A DNA stretch of 64,000 bases from Flaccisagitta enflata (GCA_965153355.1 OZ231126.1:105772001-105836000), one strand, 5' to 3'. Shown: positions 1-10,815, numbered from the stretch's first letter. Translations and numbers: made by a program. Notes: generated from the letters alone by a model not told the origin.

Positions 1-267
1 AAATTGTCCATATATGCGTTTTTAAAGTCCAAAACAGGAGTCCAGGTTAATGATTATACTAAAACATGTTATTCCCATGAGGGTGCTACAAAAAAACTTC
101 AAATCTTGTCAACCAATAGCTGCAAATAGCCTCATGAAATGATTTCATGCAAATTTAGGTTAAGTTGAGCTTCAAGTTTGTTGCTAAAACCATTACCTTT
201 GACAAAGAGTTTTGATACTTTTTGCAGCTGTCAATGACTGTATTTTGGTACTGTTGACTCGTTTTTG

Positions 268-982
268 GGCAGCGGCCCCGAAGGGGCCGATGACCTATGC
301 TTTCACATATGCAGAAATTTCTCCTTCTCCTCCTCCTCCTTCGTCCCCCCAGCTTCGAGGCCCAAATTCTAGTCCCGAGGCCCAAATTCTAGCTGTAAGG
401 CCTATATTTCACCCCAGAGATCCAAATTCTACCCTTGAGGCCCAAATTCTAGCCTTGAGGCCCAAATTCCAGCCAATAGGCCCAAAATCTAGCCCTGAGG
501 CTCAAATCCTGCCTCGAGGCTCAAATCTCAGCCTTGAGGCTCGAATCCCAGCCTCTTGGCTCAAACCCAAGCCTCAAAGCTCAAATCCCAGTCATGAGAC
601 TCAAATCCCAGTCAGAGGCTCAAATCCCAGTCACAAGGCTCAAATCCCAGTCACCAGGCTCAAATCCCAGTCTCCAGGCTCAAATCCCAGCCTCGAGGCC
701 CAAATCGTGGTCTTGAGGCCCAAATTTTAGCCTCAAAGCTCAAATCCCAGCCTTGAAGCTCAAATATCAGCTCGAGGCTCTATTCCCAGCCCCAAGGCTC
801 AAATCCCAGCTGCAAGGCTCATATGCCAGCCTCCAGCCCCTGATTCAAGCTTAGAAGCTCAAATAAAAACAGCATAGGTCATCGGCCCCTTCGGGGCCGC
901 TGCCCCTCTAACTACCTCACACCATCATACACTCACATAGGGGCAACGGGTACCGCTGACCATCTAACACTTTTGCGACTAT
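268..982 (+). mobile_element. Array-bearing non-autonomous element, copy 1
   Basis: The left end is a GC-rich hairpin (GGCCCC-GAA-GGGGCC) after GGGCAGC, followed by GATGACCTATGC. The same block returns inverted near 868-906. Between them, from about 345 to 835, lies a tandem array of 15-20 bp units of the type GGCTCAAATCCCAG. A tail of about 75 bp follows, with the motif GGCAACGGGTACCGCTGACC, ending at TTTTGCGACTAT. Boundaries are taken by comparison with the copy at 38777-39219, which interrupts another repeat cleanly. No protein is encoded; the open frames across the array are products of the repeat. The transposition mechanism is unknown. Confidence 0.6.
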
Positions 983-999
983 TGTCTATTAGTGGTACA

Positions 1000-1870
1000 G
1001 GAACCTGAGCAATAGTTTATTTCATGGTAAATTTTAAGGAGTTTTATGTTATCTCATCATCAAAAATCTACTTGTCAAAATCAGTCAAAATCTTTTACTG
1101 GATTTTTGGCATAAAACATTCTGAGAGCCGCGCACTTTCCCTGGTACACAATTTTTCCCCGGATTGCGAAAATACTATATTTTAGCTCCCTCTGTGTCAA
1201 ATTTCAGCCCAGTGACTGCATTATTTCTATCAATTTTGGTCATTTTGCCAGTTCGTTTAATTATGTGAGAGGTGTTAGGAGCTTGATAGGGGGTCATTTA
1301 GGGCCAGTGTGCAAGGTACTGGGTAGTATGATAGATGGAGCAATATTCCTCATTATACCCACACTGAAATGTATGGAAGAGGGCCTTGTGAACCCTTACT
1401 GACTAGTTTATCTACGCAACCCTCCTAGTTATTGACAAGTCACTTGAGATACTGGTTCTTTTGATATGACGATTTTATAAAGAACATCAATTTTCTACTG
1501 CAGGTGCAGATACACCTTTTCTTTGGTAGTAGCAAATCAAACCAAATCCAAATCATTGACGAAGATTGTCTCTTTTATCCTCTTTTAGCCTATTCAATGC
1601 TCGTAAGGACTAAGGAGCCGTCTTGGATCAGCCCAGCGCCACTGGTTGTTTAATGATCTAATATCTTAATTTTTCATTTGATTAGATACACTGTAGTTCA
1701 TTTCGTTGCGAGTGTCGGATTTGATAAGCTACTTATCAATCTTGTGTTGTTTTTTTTTCTATTATCTTATGGGTGCGCAGGACAATGATCTGTATTGAGC
1801 TCTGTATTGCTATTAATGCATTCATTCAACTCAATAATCTGCTTGAGCCTTGCACGGTTCCCCCATCCTT
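1000..1870. other. Intergenic stretch, no gene seen
   Basis: I see no supportable gene here. Positions about 1311-1400 hold a diverged relative of the 240-bp duplicated block at 2007-2246 and 2326-2565 (shared text around the segments GGAAGAGGGCC and GTGAACCC). Confidence 0.5.
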
Positions 1871-1873
1871 TTT

Positions 1874-1960
1874 TAGTCGCGTGCACGCGACTCTACACTT
1901 TGCCGTGTCGGTCGGTTGGTCGGTAGGTCGGTAGGTCGGTCCGTCCGTCACATTTTTGAA
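1874..1960 (-). mobile_element. Hairpin-ended Helitron-like element, terminal fragment
   Basis: The perfect palindrome AGTCGCGTGCACGCGACT is followed by TCTACA and a GGTC/GGTA/GTCC microsatellite, then CACATTTTTG. This is the terminal part of the family seen complete at 37254-37456 and 48450-48653. Read on the minus strand, the hairpin lies at the 3' end and is followed by AAAA. Confidence 0.55.
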
Positions 1961-2006
1961 ATTATGACTTTTCATGTTTTTTTAAGGTAATTTAAATTAC
2001 TCTAGG

Positions 2007-2246
2007 GTATGAAAAGTGGAACAATATCCCTCACCACACCCAAACTGAAATAAATGGAAGAGGGCCCTGTGAACCCCCACCGACCAGTCAACACGCGCAC
2101 CACCCCCAGTTTTCCGTAAAACAGAATCTGAAAAACACTCCTTCTCAATCCAACCCAAAAGCAAACTGCTTACCAAAAGAAGTTAGGGCAATAATTGTTA
2201 CCTTTATTACCAAAATTCAACAAATCACCCGAGGGTAACATTGTCA
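2007..2246 (+). repeat. 240-bp direct duplication, copy 1
   Basis: This 240-bp segment reappears 319 bp downstream at 2326-2565. By eye the two copies differ at about two positions, so the duplication is recent. Neither copy holds a convincing gene. Confidence 0.8.
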
Positions 2247-2325
2247 AGAAACCATACCCTTAGAGGATAGAATCGAGGTCAAGCTTAATGCGACCGCCGG
2301 ACATTCCAATCCAAGGTACTGAGTA

Positions 2326-2565
2326 GTATGAAAAGTGGAACAATATCCCTCACCACACCCAAACTGCAATAAATGGAAGAGGGCCCTGTGAACCCCCACC
2401 GACCAGTCAACATGCGCACCACCCCCAGTTTTCCGTAAAACAGAATCTGAAAAACACTCCTTCTCAATCCAACCCAAAAGCAAACTGCTTACCAAAAGAA
2501 GTTAGGGCAATAATTGTTACCTTTATTACCAAAATTCAACAAATCACCCGAGGGTAACATTGTCA
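2326..2565 (+). repeat. 240-bp direct duplication, copy 2
   Basis: Second copy of the block at 2007-2246, in the same orientation and ending at the same text (GGGTAACATTGTCA). The minus-strand open frame across it is interrupted in the other copy and is not supported as a gene. Confidence 0.8.
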
Positions 2566-2568
2566 TTT

Positions 2569-2765
2569 TAGAGTACTTTAGGGTACTTTAGGGTACTTTA
2601 GGGTACTTTAGGGTACTTAAGTTATTCTAGGTACTTAAAGTACTTTAGGGTACTTTCAGGTATTTTCGGGTAGTTATAGGTACTTTTGATGTTTTTTGAT
2701 AAATTTTTAGTATTTTTGGGTATATATGGGTATTTTTGGGTATTTTTAGGTATTTTTGGACATAT
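2569..2765 (+). repeat. Degenerate TACTTTAGGG minisatellite
   Basis: A tandem run of GGTACTTTAG units of about 10 bp decays rightwards into GGTATTTTT-type units. Confidence 0.8.
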
Positions 2766-2870
2766 GTATTTTTTGAGTAATTTTGTGCATTAGTGGCCTT
2801 AAAGCATTAACGCAATGTATTAGTGGCCTTAATTGTTTGAGCATGTAAACATAAGCTTCATTAAAGATCC

Positions 2871-4203
2871 CTAAGTATGTAAGTATGTAAGTATGTAATT
2901 ATGTAAGTACGTAAGTATGTAAGTATGTAAGTATGTAGGTAAGTATGTAAGTATGTAGATAAGTATGTAAGTAAGTATGTTTGTAAGTATGTAAGTAAGC
3001 ATGTAAGTATGTATGTAAGTATGTAAGTAAGTATGTAGGCATGTAAGTATGTAAGTATGTAAGTGGGTAAGTAAGCATGTGGGCATGTGGCATGCTAAGT
3101 ATGTAAGTACGTATATGTAAGTATGTAGGTGAGTATGTAAGTATGTAGGTAGTATGGTATGTATGTATGTAAGTAGGTATATGTGAGTGAAGTGTAGGCA
3201 AGTATGTAAGTATGTGGCATAGTATGTAGGTATGTGTGGTATGTAAGTATGTATATGTATAAGTATAGTAAGTATGTAATAAGTATGTAAGTATGTGGTA
3301 TGTAAGCATGGGCATGTATGTGTAAGTATGTAAGTATGTGAGTATGTAGGTAAGTATGTAAGTATGTAAGTAAGTATGTAAGTATGTACACACTGTCCCC
3401 GTTAGCCCTATTAAGTCAGGCATCAATGTCCCCTCATCAGACCATGTTTCCAGGGTTTTATGATGTGTTGGGACTTGAAATAGCATGCTGGCAAATTTTT
3501 TCTCACGCGGAGATTTTTTTAATCAGGAAAAAAGTCAGTTTTCAACTTTTTGATATATTCAAGAGAAACAGGGCTTTCATTTTTGGATGAGGAAGTTAGG
3601 GAACTCATCGGCCTGATTGCAGCCTCGGACAAAATTAATAGGGTAAGTAAATTTGATAATTCTCTTTCATTTGGCGCCAGGCAGAATGCTCTACAGCAAA
3701 TATTTTTCTTGTTATGAATTTTTGAAGGTTTATTTACAAAAAATTCCAATTGAGTTTTTTTTTTTTTTTTTTTTTTTGATTTTCCATGATTTTGAAAAGG
3801 ATCAATAAAGGAGTGTATTTGAGTTTGTTTGAGCATGCAAATGCATGAAAACATGTTTACGAGCATAGCTGCTCATCTATGAGGGTGTTTTGGAGCACTT
3901 TAGCTCATTTAGCTCACTTAGCTCAGTTTTTTTTCTTGATTTTAACTGCAACAAATGAATAAATATTTTGAAACACGTTTGAGTAAGCAGCTACAAGAAA
4001 GCATGTCAGCAAGCAGACCAGCATTTTAGCTCATTTAGCTTAGTTTTTTTTCCAACTTTTAATAGGATGAATAAATGATTTGCATGCAAATACAAGGAAG
4101 CATTTCAGTGAGCATAGCTGGATATCTGGTTAAGTGATTTTGAGTATTTTTGCTCATCTAGCTCATTTGGCTCAGTTCTATTTTTCTCTGATTTTCAGTG
4201 CAA
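2871..4203 (+). repeat. Left arm of a large inverted repeat with TAAGTATG satellite
   Basis: The outer part (2871-3390) is a TAAG/TATG tetranucleotide satellite. The inner part (3391-4203) is unique-looking sequence with short GCTCATTTAGCTCA motifs. The same sequence occurs inverted at 7757-9010, satellite outermost. A third partial copy lies at about 53770-55230. The minus-strand open frames rich in Thr, Tyr, Leu and His come only from the satellite. Confidence 0.8.
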
Positions 4204-4243
4204 TACATAAAATTGTTCTTAATTTGATCTTACAAATTAAAAA

Positions 4244-4640
4244 ATGCAGGGACTGAAAATAAAAGCTGCCCTCTCACGCCTGAAATATGCCAATTCAGGC
4301 CTGAAATCTTCCCTCTCCAGCTTTGAATCTGCCCTCTCAGGCCTAGATTCTGCCCTCTCAGGCCTAGACTTTGCCCTCTCAGACCTGAAATGTGCTCTTT
4401 CAGGCTTTGAATCTGCCCTCTCAGACCTTCAGATCTTTCCAGTCATGCCTCAAATTTGCCCACTCAAATTCATGGCCTGAGAAGGCAGATTTCCCCCTGT
4501 TCTACAGGACTTTGTCCCCTTTGGGGCCCTTTTGTTGCCGCTGCTCTGCTTCCCCTCACTTCAATTCACAAAAATGTAAAGCAGGGCAACGGGTATCGCT
4601 GACCACATATTGCCCTTGGGCGACCTGTTAGACCAGATCC
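4244..4640 (+). mobile_element. Array-bearing element, type B, copy
   Basis: A tandem array of units of about 20 bp (TGCCCTCTCAGGCCTGAAAT type) runs from 4265 to 4480. It is followed by TTCTACAGGACTTTGTCCCC, a degenerate GC-rich hairpin, a short spacer and the tail GGGCAACGGGTATCGCTGACC. The tail ends near TTGGGCGACCTG, which also forms the outer end of the inverted copy at 37461. The left hairpin is missing. Confidence 0.55.
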
Positions 4641-6500
4641 TTGATTAGACCTCCCACACCTTAAATCAAGCCTCTCCAGCCCCAAATTACGCTTCACAGA
4701 CTCTAAATCAGACCAGTTGGATCCAAAGTCAGGTCTTTTAGCCCCCATAACCAGTTTCCAGGCCCAAATAATTCCTCTCTCACCTCAAATGCTTCCTCTA
4801 AGACCTCTAGTCAGATATCTCTTCCCTTGGAAATCATAGGTCATTGGCCCCTCTCACTTTTTCACCCCCATAATGACTTAGCAGCATTAGGTATCGCTGA
4901 CCATGTAACTTCTGTGACTATTTACAATACAACTCCTTTGAGGCCTTTAGAAATCAATAATCTGTCCTTTCTGACTAGAGACTAGCCCTCTTTTTATCCG
5001 TTTCAGGCCCCAAATCAGCTTTTGGGCACTTGCGCTGAAAGTTCTGTAGAAAAGGGAACTTTTTTTGTTAGTCTGTTAGACTATCTTTCAGTCTATTTGT
5101 CAGTCTACTTGTCAGTTTTTTTGTTAGTCTGTCAGTCTGTCCATCCCCCCCCTTGGTCAGGACTCTTAGGCCTCAAATCAGGCCTCTGTTGTCAAATCAA
5201 GCCTCTCATGCCTCAAATCAGGCCCCTCAGGCCTCCAATCAGGCCATTCAGGCCTCTAATTAGGCCTCTCAGGCCTCTAACCCGCTAAGCTATTTCAGGC
5301 TTCAAAACAGTTCTTTATAGCCTTTTAACAGTAGCACAAAAAAAAAAACGGAACAAGATGTTTTTCAAAGATTCAGATTCATCCACTAAAAAAGCATAGC
5401 AAAATCTGTGACCGTTTGAAAGCTCTACAAAAGATCTTCAAAATGAGACCATGCTGGTTGTTCTGTCTTTATTCATTAAGAAATGACATAACAACAAAGA
5501 AGAGGTGGTCACAAATGGAAAAGTTGAAGTCGCAAAAGTTGTTCCTCCTTGTTATTTGATAATAACGGTGGAAAAAAATAACAATTTAAACTTTTTTCTC
5601 AGGTGATTTCAAAGAATTCTAAATTTTCTTTCATTCTAGACCAATTCCAGATCTGTATCTCAAACGGTTTAAAAGTTACAGCTTGTCAAAGTTAACAACT
5701 TTATTTTCAAAACCTCTTTATTCAATCTGACCGCAAATTTAATAGGGCAATGTTTTCATTCATTCTTATGCCATTCCTAAACGGATAAAGCTAGAACGAC
5801 CAGCAACGTCGCATATGAAAGATCTTTTGCAGAGCTTTCTAATGGTCATAAATTTTCTATAGCTAGCGTCTTCACTTAAGCAAAAAATGATCAAAACCAG
5901 TTGTTCCGTCTTTTTTTTGTGCTATTGTTAGGCCTTTATTCAGTCCTCATAGGCCTCAAGTAGACCTTTCAAACTTCAAATCATCTCTCTCAAGCTTCAA
6001 ACTGGCCCTCTCAAGCCTAACATCAGCCTCCACAGACCTTGAATCAGCCTCCTTAGGCATCAAATCCACCCCTTCGGGCCTCAAATCAACCCTCACAGGC
6101 TTCAAATCAGCCTACAAACAGGCTCTACAAATAGCCTCAATCCATCAGGCTCTTTAGGTCCTCAAACAGCCATCTACAGCATTTCTAATTACAGATCCTA
6201 GAAGCTTGATATGCGGCCTGAAAGTCAAGATTTAGGATACACGGGGTCTGTTTTGGGGCTTGGGAAGCCTAAGCTGGGTTCTTAGATGCCTGATTTTAAG
6301 TGTGGAAAGCCAGATTTCAGGTTTAAGCACCCTGATTAAGCTTGATTTGGGGTCAGAGGGGCAGCGGTCCTGAAGGGGACAAAGTCTTGTAGAACACAGG
6401 GGGACTTACATTCATTCATCCGTTGTGCGTTTATTGTTCCCCCACCCTGATCAGGCCTCCCTAGCTTGAAATCAGGCCTCTCAGGCCTGAAATCAGGGCT
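4641..6500 (+). repeat. Degenerate GGCCTCAAATCAGGCCTCTC arrays
   Basis: This is a long stretch of decayed units of about 20 bp (CAGGCCTCTCAGGCCTCAAA type), most regular at 5160-5290 and 5930-6180. It is interrupted by the TIR element at 5332-5924. Near 6358 lies a hairpin-type boundary (GGGGCAGCGGTCCTGAAGGG). It probably contains several overlapping array elements whose limits I cannot resolve. No gene seen. Confidence 0.6.
5332..5924 (+). mobile_element. TIR element (MITE) inserted in a repeat array
   Basis: The ends are inverted copies: TAGCACAAAAAA on the left and TTTTTTTTGTGCTA on the right. The pairing continues inward for well over 100 bp (left CGGAACAAG, right GTTGTTCCG; AAGATCTT on both sides). 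The terminal TA may be a TA target duplication, as in Tc1/mariner-type elements. It splits an array of GGCCT repeats. No transposase frame is present. Confidence 0.6.
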
Positions 6501-6830
6501 CTCAGGCCTGAAATCAGGTCTCTAAAACTTCAAATCAGGCCTCTCAGGCCTCTCAGACTTCAAACCAGACCCCCCAGGCCCCAAATCAGGCCTCTCAGGC
6601 CTAAAATCAGGCATCTTGGGCCTGAAATCAGGCATCTTGGGCCTGAAATCAGGCTTCTCAGACCTCAAATCAGGCCTCTCAGGTCTTGAATCTGGCTTCT
6701 CAGGCTTCCAACTAGACCCCCCAGGCCTCAAACCAGACCTCTCAGGCTTCAAACCAGGCCTCACAGTCCCTGAATGCCTCAAATTAGTTCTCTCAGTCAT
6801 TGAATCAACCATTTAAGCCTCAAATTAGTC
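6500..6830 (+). repeat. GGCCTGAAATCAGGCCTCTCA tandem array
   Basis: A regular array of 20-21 bp units, each itself nearly palindromic around AGGCCT. It forms open frames on both strands (Pro/Glu/Arg/Leu or Ser/Gly/Leu periodic peptides) that I regard as artefacts of the unit length. Confidence 0.8.
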
Positions 6831-6937
6831 CTTTCAGATTTTGAAGCAGTCCTTTGAAGCCTTTCAGGCAGGACAAATGAAAGTCTCTTTGTGTTCCACA
6901 GGACTTTATCCCCTTTTGAACAACAAGGGATTATTTG

Positions 6938-7018
6938 AAAGTGTTTTGGCCCAACCTTCCGTCCAAAACTTATCATAAAGTGTTTTGGCCCAACCTTCCG
7001 TCCAAAACTTATCATAAA
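6938..7018 (+). repeat. 40-bp tandem duplication
   Basis: Two adjacent, apparently identical copies of a 40-bp unit beginning AAGTGTTTTGGCCCAACC. Confidence 0.85.
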
Positions 7019-7019
7019 C

Positions 7020-7390
7020 ATAAAACATGGGAAAACATTTCAAGTGGGACACTGGGCCGCAATTACAATGCTATTTGAGAAATATTTAGAAAAATTGATG
7101 ATCTTCAATTTTTTTCAATTTTGAATGTTATCACTCTTTTGCTTCCCATTTCATAACGATTTTAGCTACAAACACTAAATTGCACTTATCTTGTAAATTT
7201 TTTGATGTAGATCAATTTCTTTAAAAGTTTACTAGCTAGTCTAGAAAGTGACATATCTTAGAAAGAAGGCGACTCTAAACATTGTTTTAGAAATACAACC
7301 ACCCATTCATTCTCAAACACTAATAGTCATACCAGTAATGGCGGCTGTCGCCGTGAGGAAACGTTACTGATCACTTTCACCAAGCTATTT
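7020..7390. other. Unique stretch, no gene seen
   Basis: AT-rich sequence without repeats or a convincing open frame. Confidence 0.4.
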
Positions 7391-7397
7391 TCAGTCC

Positions 7398-7745
7398 TCG
7401 ATTTTTGTTCATGCACGCGACTCACAACCCGCTTGCCGAACCATCCGTCCGCCTGGCCGGTCCGCCCACGCCCCATCCGTCCGTCCGTCACACTTTTACT
7501 TTTTTGTATACTATAATTGTTTAATCCTTAGGTCAGTTTTAAGTCATTGTTACTTATAGTTATTCTAAGTCATTATTTCAGTCTGCTTTATTTTAAGTTA
7601 TTTTGTATTTTTGGTTTTTTGGTTTTTAGTCATTTTAAGTCAATTTATTTAGTTTAGGTTATTCTGTCATTGAAAGTCATTCTGTTTGGTCTAAGTCATC
7701 TTAAGTTGTTTATCTCCCACAAGTGACTTATAGGTGTTGGCCTTG
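7398..7745 (-). mobile_element. Hairpin-ended Helitron-like element, AAGTCATT family
   Basis: The right end is CTTATAGGTGTTGGCCTTGT, inverse of AACAAGGCCAACACCTATAA, the 5' end seen at 9838-10135, 36955-37182 and 63983-64000. The body is a degenerate TTTAAGTCATTCT repeat. On the left are a CCGTCCGTCCGT microsatellite and a decayed terminal hairpin (GCACGCGACT). No coding capacity. Confidence 0.6.
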
Positions 7746-7756
7746 TTTAATTTGCA

Positions 7757-9010
7757 CTGAAAATCAGACAAAAATAGAACTGAGCCAAATGAGCTAGATG
7801 GGCAAAAATACTCAAAATCACTCAACCAGATATCCAGCTATGCTCACTGAAATGCTTCCTTATATTTGCATGCTCAATTAAAGCATTTATTCATCCTATC
7901 AAAAGTTAGAAAAAGAATTAAGCGAAATGAGCCAAATGAGCTAAAATGCTGGTCTGCTGGCTGACATGCTTTCTTGTAGCTGCTTACTCAAAAATGTTTC
8001 AAAATATCTATTTGTTTGTTGCATTTAAAATCAAGAAAAAAAACTGAGCTAAATGAGCTAAATGAGCTAAAATGCTCCAAAACACCCTTATAGATGAGCA
8101 GCTATGCTCGTAAACATGTTTCCATGTATTTGCATACTCAAACAAACTCAAATACACTCCTTATTGATCTTTTTCAAAATCATGAAAAATAAAGAAAAAC
8201 AAACTCAATTTGAATTTTTCGTGAATAAATCTTTAAAAATTCATAACGCAAAAAATATTTGCTGTAGAGCATTCTGTCTGGCGCCAAATGAAAGAGAATT
8301 ATCAAATTTACTTACCCTATCAATTTCGTCCAAAGGTGCAATCAGGCCTATAAGTTCCCCAACTTTCTCATCAGAAAATAAAAGCCCTGTTTCTCTTGAA
8401 TATATCAAAAAGTCAAAGGCTGACTTTTTTTATAATTTGGAAAATCTCCGCGTGAGAAAAAATTTGCCAGCATGCAATTTCAAGTCCCAACACATCATAA
8501 AACACTGGAAACATGGTCTGATGAGGGGACATTGATGCCTGACTTTATAGGCTAATTGGGGACAGTGTGTGTGTAGGTATGTGCAAGTATGTGCTGGGGC
8601 ATGTGTGTGTGCAGGCATAAGTATGTAAGTATGTGAGTATGTAGGTACAGCAGTAGGTATGTGGGCATGTAAGTATATATATGTGGCATGTGTTAGTATG
8701 TGGGCAGGCATGTAACTATGTAGTATATGTAAGCATGTTGGCAAGAAGGTAATTACATGTAAGGCATGTATGGGGCATGTAAGTATGTAAGCATGTGAGT
8801 ATGTAGGTATGTAAGTACATGTAAACAAGATATATGTAGGTGTACAGTATGTAAGAAGTATGTGGGCATGTAAGCATGTAATTAGGTGTATACAATGAGG
8901 TATGGGCATGTAGCATGTAAGTATGTATGAAGTATGTAAGTATGTAGTAAGTATATAGTATGTTAAGTATGTAGTATGAAGTTATGTAGTTGTGTGTAGT
9001 ATGAAGTTGT
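7757..9010 (-). repeat. Right arm of the large inverted repeat
   Basis: Inverted copy of 2871-4203. Shared landmarks, read inverted, include AAATCAGACAAAAATAGAAC and TGGCGCCAAATGAAAGAGAA. The outer satellite (8560-9010) is more degenerate, with GTATGTGGGCATGT variants. No gene seen. Confidence 0.8.
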
Positions 9011-9173
9011 GTAGTTTTTTGTAACTTAGCACGCGACTGTTGGCCTGTTGGGCTTGTTTATTTTGTTCCTTGAATATAAAACTCATCATCATACAACTTT
9101 GGCTTGGTTGCTTGCCATTAAACATGATTTGTGATGCAGCAGGGCTGATTCATTAGATTCTTCTCATACTTAC

Positions 9174-9389
9174 GTAAAACAACTCCTCCAGTACATCCAC
9201 ATTTGGGACAAATTTCTGCTGTCCTCCCCAAATCATCTGACCATCTTTCAAATCTCCCCCATTTTGTATGATTCCAATTTGGTCCATAGTGATCTCCATC
9301 AGTTCTGCACCATTTTCTAATAGCATATTTCTGACATCCATTTCCGTTCTTAGCTTGCCAATTAGCATCACATTTGTAGAAACGCAGAC
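9174..9389 (-). CDS. Exon encoding a six-cysteine extracellular module
   Basis: On the minus strand an acceptor (TTGCTGTAG) precedes 216 bp of open frame, followed by a strong donor (GTAAGTATG). Both boundaries are phase 1, the usual arrangement for shuffled extracellular domains. The frame holds YKCDANW, GCQKYA, KWC and, near the end, ICPKCGC: six cysteines in about 72 residues with several Trp and Gly and one N-glycosylation motif (NHT). It resembles small Cys-rich modules of the pattern C-x2-YA...C...YG..W...G.F..W...G.TA..C..CG known from many eukaryotic secreted proteins, but I cannot give a family name. The exon's phase and strand match the kringle exons at 40497-40696 and 52565-52670; splicing directly from the kringle exon would keep frame. 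That they form one gene is inference. The rival minus-strand frame starting with MMLIG is a shadow. Confidence 0.65.
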
Positions 9390-9454
9390 CTACAGCAATT
9401 TGCGATGGTTATCTTAGATTATTTAGGCACATGGCACCATACTGATTTCTGCTT

Positions 9455-9800
9455 TTGGGCAGCGTCCTGAAATCTGCCCTCTACAGCCTTGTATCTGCTC
9501 TCTACGGCTTTAAACCTGCCCTCTCTGGCCCAAAATCTGCCCTCTCAGGAAGATTCAAGGCTTAGAGGGGTAGATTTCAGGCCTGATAGGTTAGATTTTG
9601 GGCCTGAGAGGGCAGATATCAGGTCTGACAGAGCAGATTCCAGGCCTAAGAGGGCCTGGGTGAGACAGACTGATGGATGGGCGGACCCTGCAGGACTTTG
9701 CCCCCTTCGGAGCCGCTGCCCTACTTCCTCTCACTCCAATTCACAATCATGCAAAGTTAGGCAACGGGTAACGCTGACTGCATATAGCTGCTTATCAAGA
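9455..9800 (+). mobile_element. Array-bearing element, type B, short copy
   Basis: It begins TTTTGGGCAGCG and continues into a short array of TCTGCCCTCTCAGGCC units. It then shows GCAGGACTTTGCCCCCTTCG, GAGCCGCTGCCC and the tail GGCAACGGGTAACGCTGAC. The first hairpin has lost its right half. The open frame across it is an artefact. Confidence 0.55.
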
Positions 9801-9835
9801 TAGTTCTCAAAGAAAAAAAGACTTAATCATATCTT

Positions 9836-10135
9836 TTTAGTCGCATGCACATGACTCTACAACCCGCTTTGTCCGTCAGTTGGTTGGTTAGTCGGTCAAA
9901 CTTTTTTGATCCCTATTAATTCTTTAAGTCATTTTTAGTCACTCTAAGTAATTTTAAGGCATTCTAAGTCGTTCTGTGTCATTTAAAGTCATTTTAAGTC
10001 ATCGTAAGTCATTTGTGGTAATTAGGTTATTTTGTCATTTTAAGTCCTTTTGGTCATTTTAGGTCATTCCAAGGCATCCCAAGTCATTCTATGTCATTCT
10101 ATGTCATTCTAAGTCAGTAAGTCTCGCGACTTAAA
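9836..10135 (-). mobile_element. Hairpin-ended Helitron-like element, AAGTCATT family
   Basis: The terminal hairpin (TAGTCGCATGCACATGACTC) is partly decayed and is followed by a short GGTTGGTTAGTC tract. A degenerate AAGTCATTCT repeat fills the body up to AAGTCTCGCGACTTA. It lies antiparallel to the next element at 10215. Confidence 0.55.
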
Positions 10136-10214
10136 GAAATGGAAAGATTGTCATCAAATGTCGCCGATGTCAAAAATCTATTGTGTTTTCAGCAATTAGT
10201 TAAGTTTTTATGAT

Positions 10215-10434
10215 AACAAGGCCGGCTACACGGCCACCCTAGTCGCGTGCAGGTGGGCAGGAGCAGTGCTTGAGAAAGTCACTAGGGCATCTGGGCAAGA
10301 GCAGTATGCTCAAAAAGCTCAAAAACGCCAACAAAGTAAATAGGGGACCGACCGACCGACCAACCGACTGACCAACCGACCGACCGACGAACGACATAGC
10401 AGGGTGTAGAGTCGCGTAGCATGCGACTAAAAAG
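10215..10434 (+). mobile_element. Hairpin-ended Helitron-like element, GGCCGGATAC family
   Basis: The 5' end is AACAAGGCCGGCTACACGGC. Next come AGTCGCGTGCAGGTGGGCAG and a conserved body with two GGGCA(A/G)GAGCAGT motifs. A GACCGACC microsatellite follows, then GGTGTAGAGTCGCG-TAGCA-TGCGACT and AAAAA. The 3' hairpin directly abuts the A-run. Non-coding. Architecture (5' motif, body, microsatellite, 3' hairpin) matches HINE/DINE-1/pearl-type non-autonomous Helitrons as I know them; assignment is by structure only. Confidence 0.65.
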
Positions 10435-10596
10435 AAGAAAATGGTGTCAGAATCTGTGCATGAACCACAAATTCTTAAAAAATTACCAGTAAAGGGGGCT
10501 CCCGGAAAAAAAAATCGTAAGATCGTTTTTGTTATATTCAATTCCTTCTCTCTCCCCATTTCAGTCTTCTTTTCTCTCTCTCATTTTGCTTCATGC

Positions 10597-10600
10597 ACCT

Positions 10601-10661
<61 letters not shown>

Positions 10662-10705
10662 ACTCTCTCGCTATGTAACATGTCATTAACTGTCTACTTC
10701 TTCTG

Positions 10706-10758
<53 letters not shown>

Positions 10759-10815
10759 GTGTGTGTCTCTTTCTTTTTCTCTGTTTCTATCTGTCTGTCT
10801 GTCTGTCTGTCTCTT
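10597..10815 (+). repeat. Compound microsatellite GT, CT, GTCT
   Basis: A (GT)n run at 10600-10660, a (CT)n run at about 10711-10757 and (TCTG)n at about 10788-10813. Confidence 0.9.

Noticed and set aside
2871-3486. Long minus-strand frames rich in Thr, Tyr, Leu and His
   Set aside because: They are translations of the TAAGTATG satellite, whose units give stop-free frames by chance.
4566-4748. Small minus-strand gene at an array-element tail
   Set aside because: Same tail is non-coding and frame-shifted in the other copies.
9153-9371. Minus-strand frame beginning MMLIGKLRTE
   Set aside because: Another frame of the same strand has splice sites in phase and six regularly placed cysteines.
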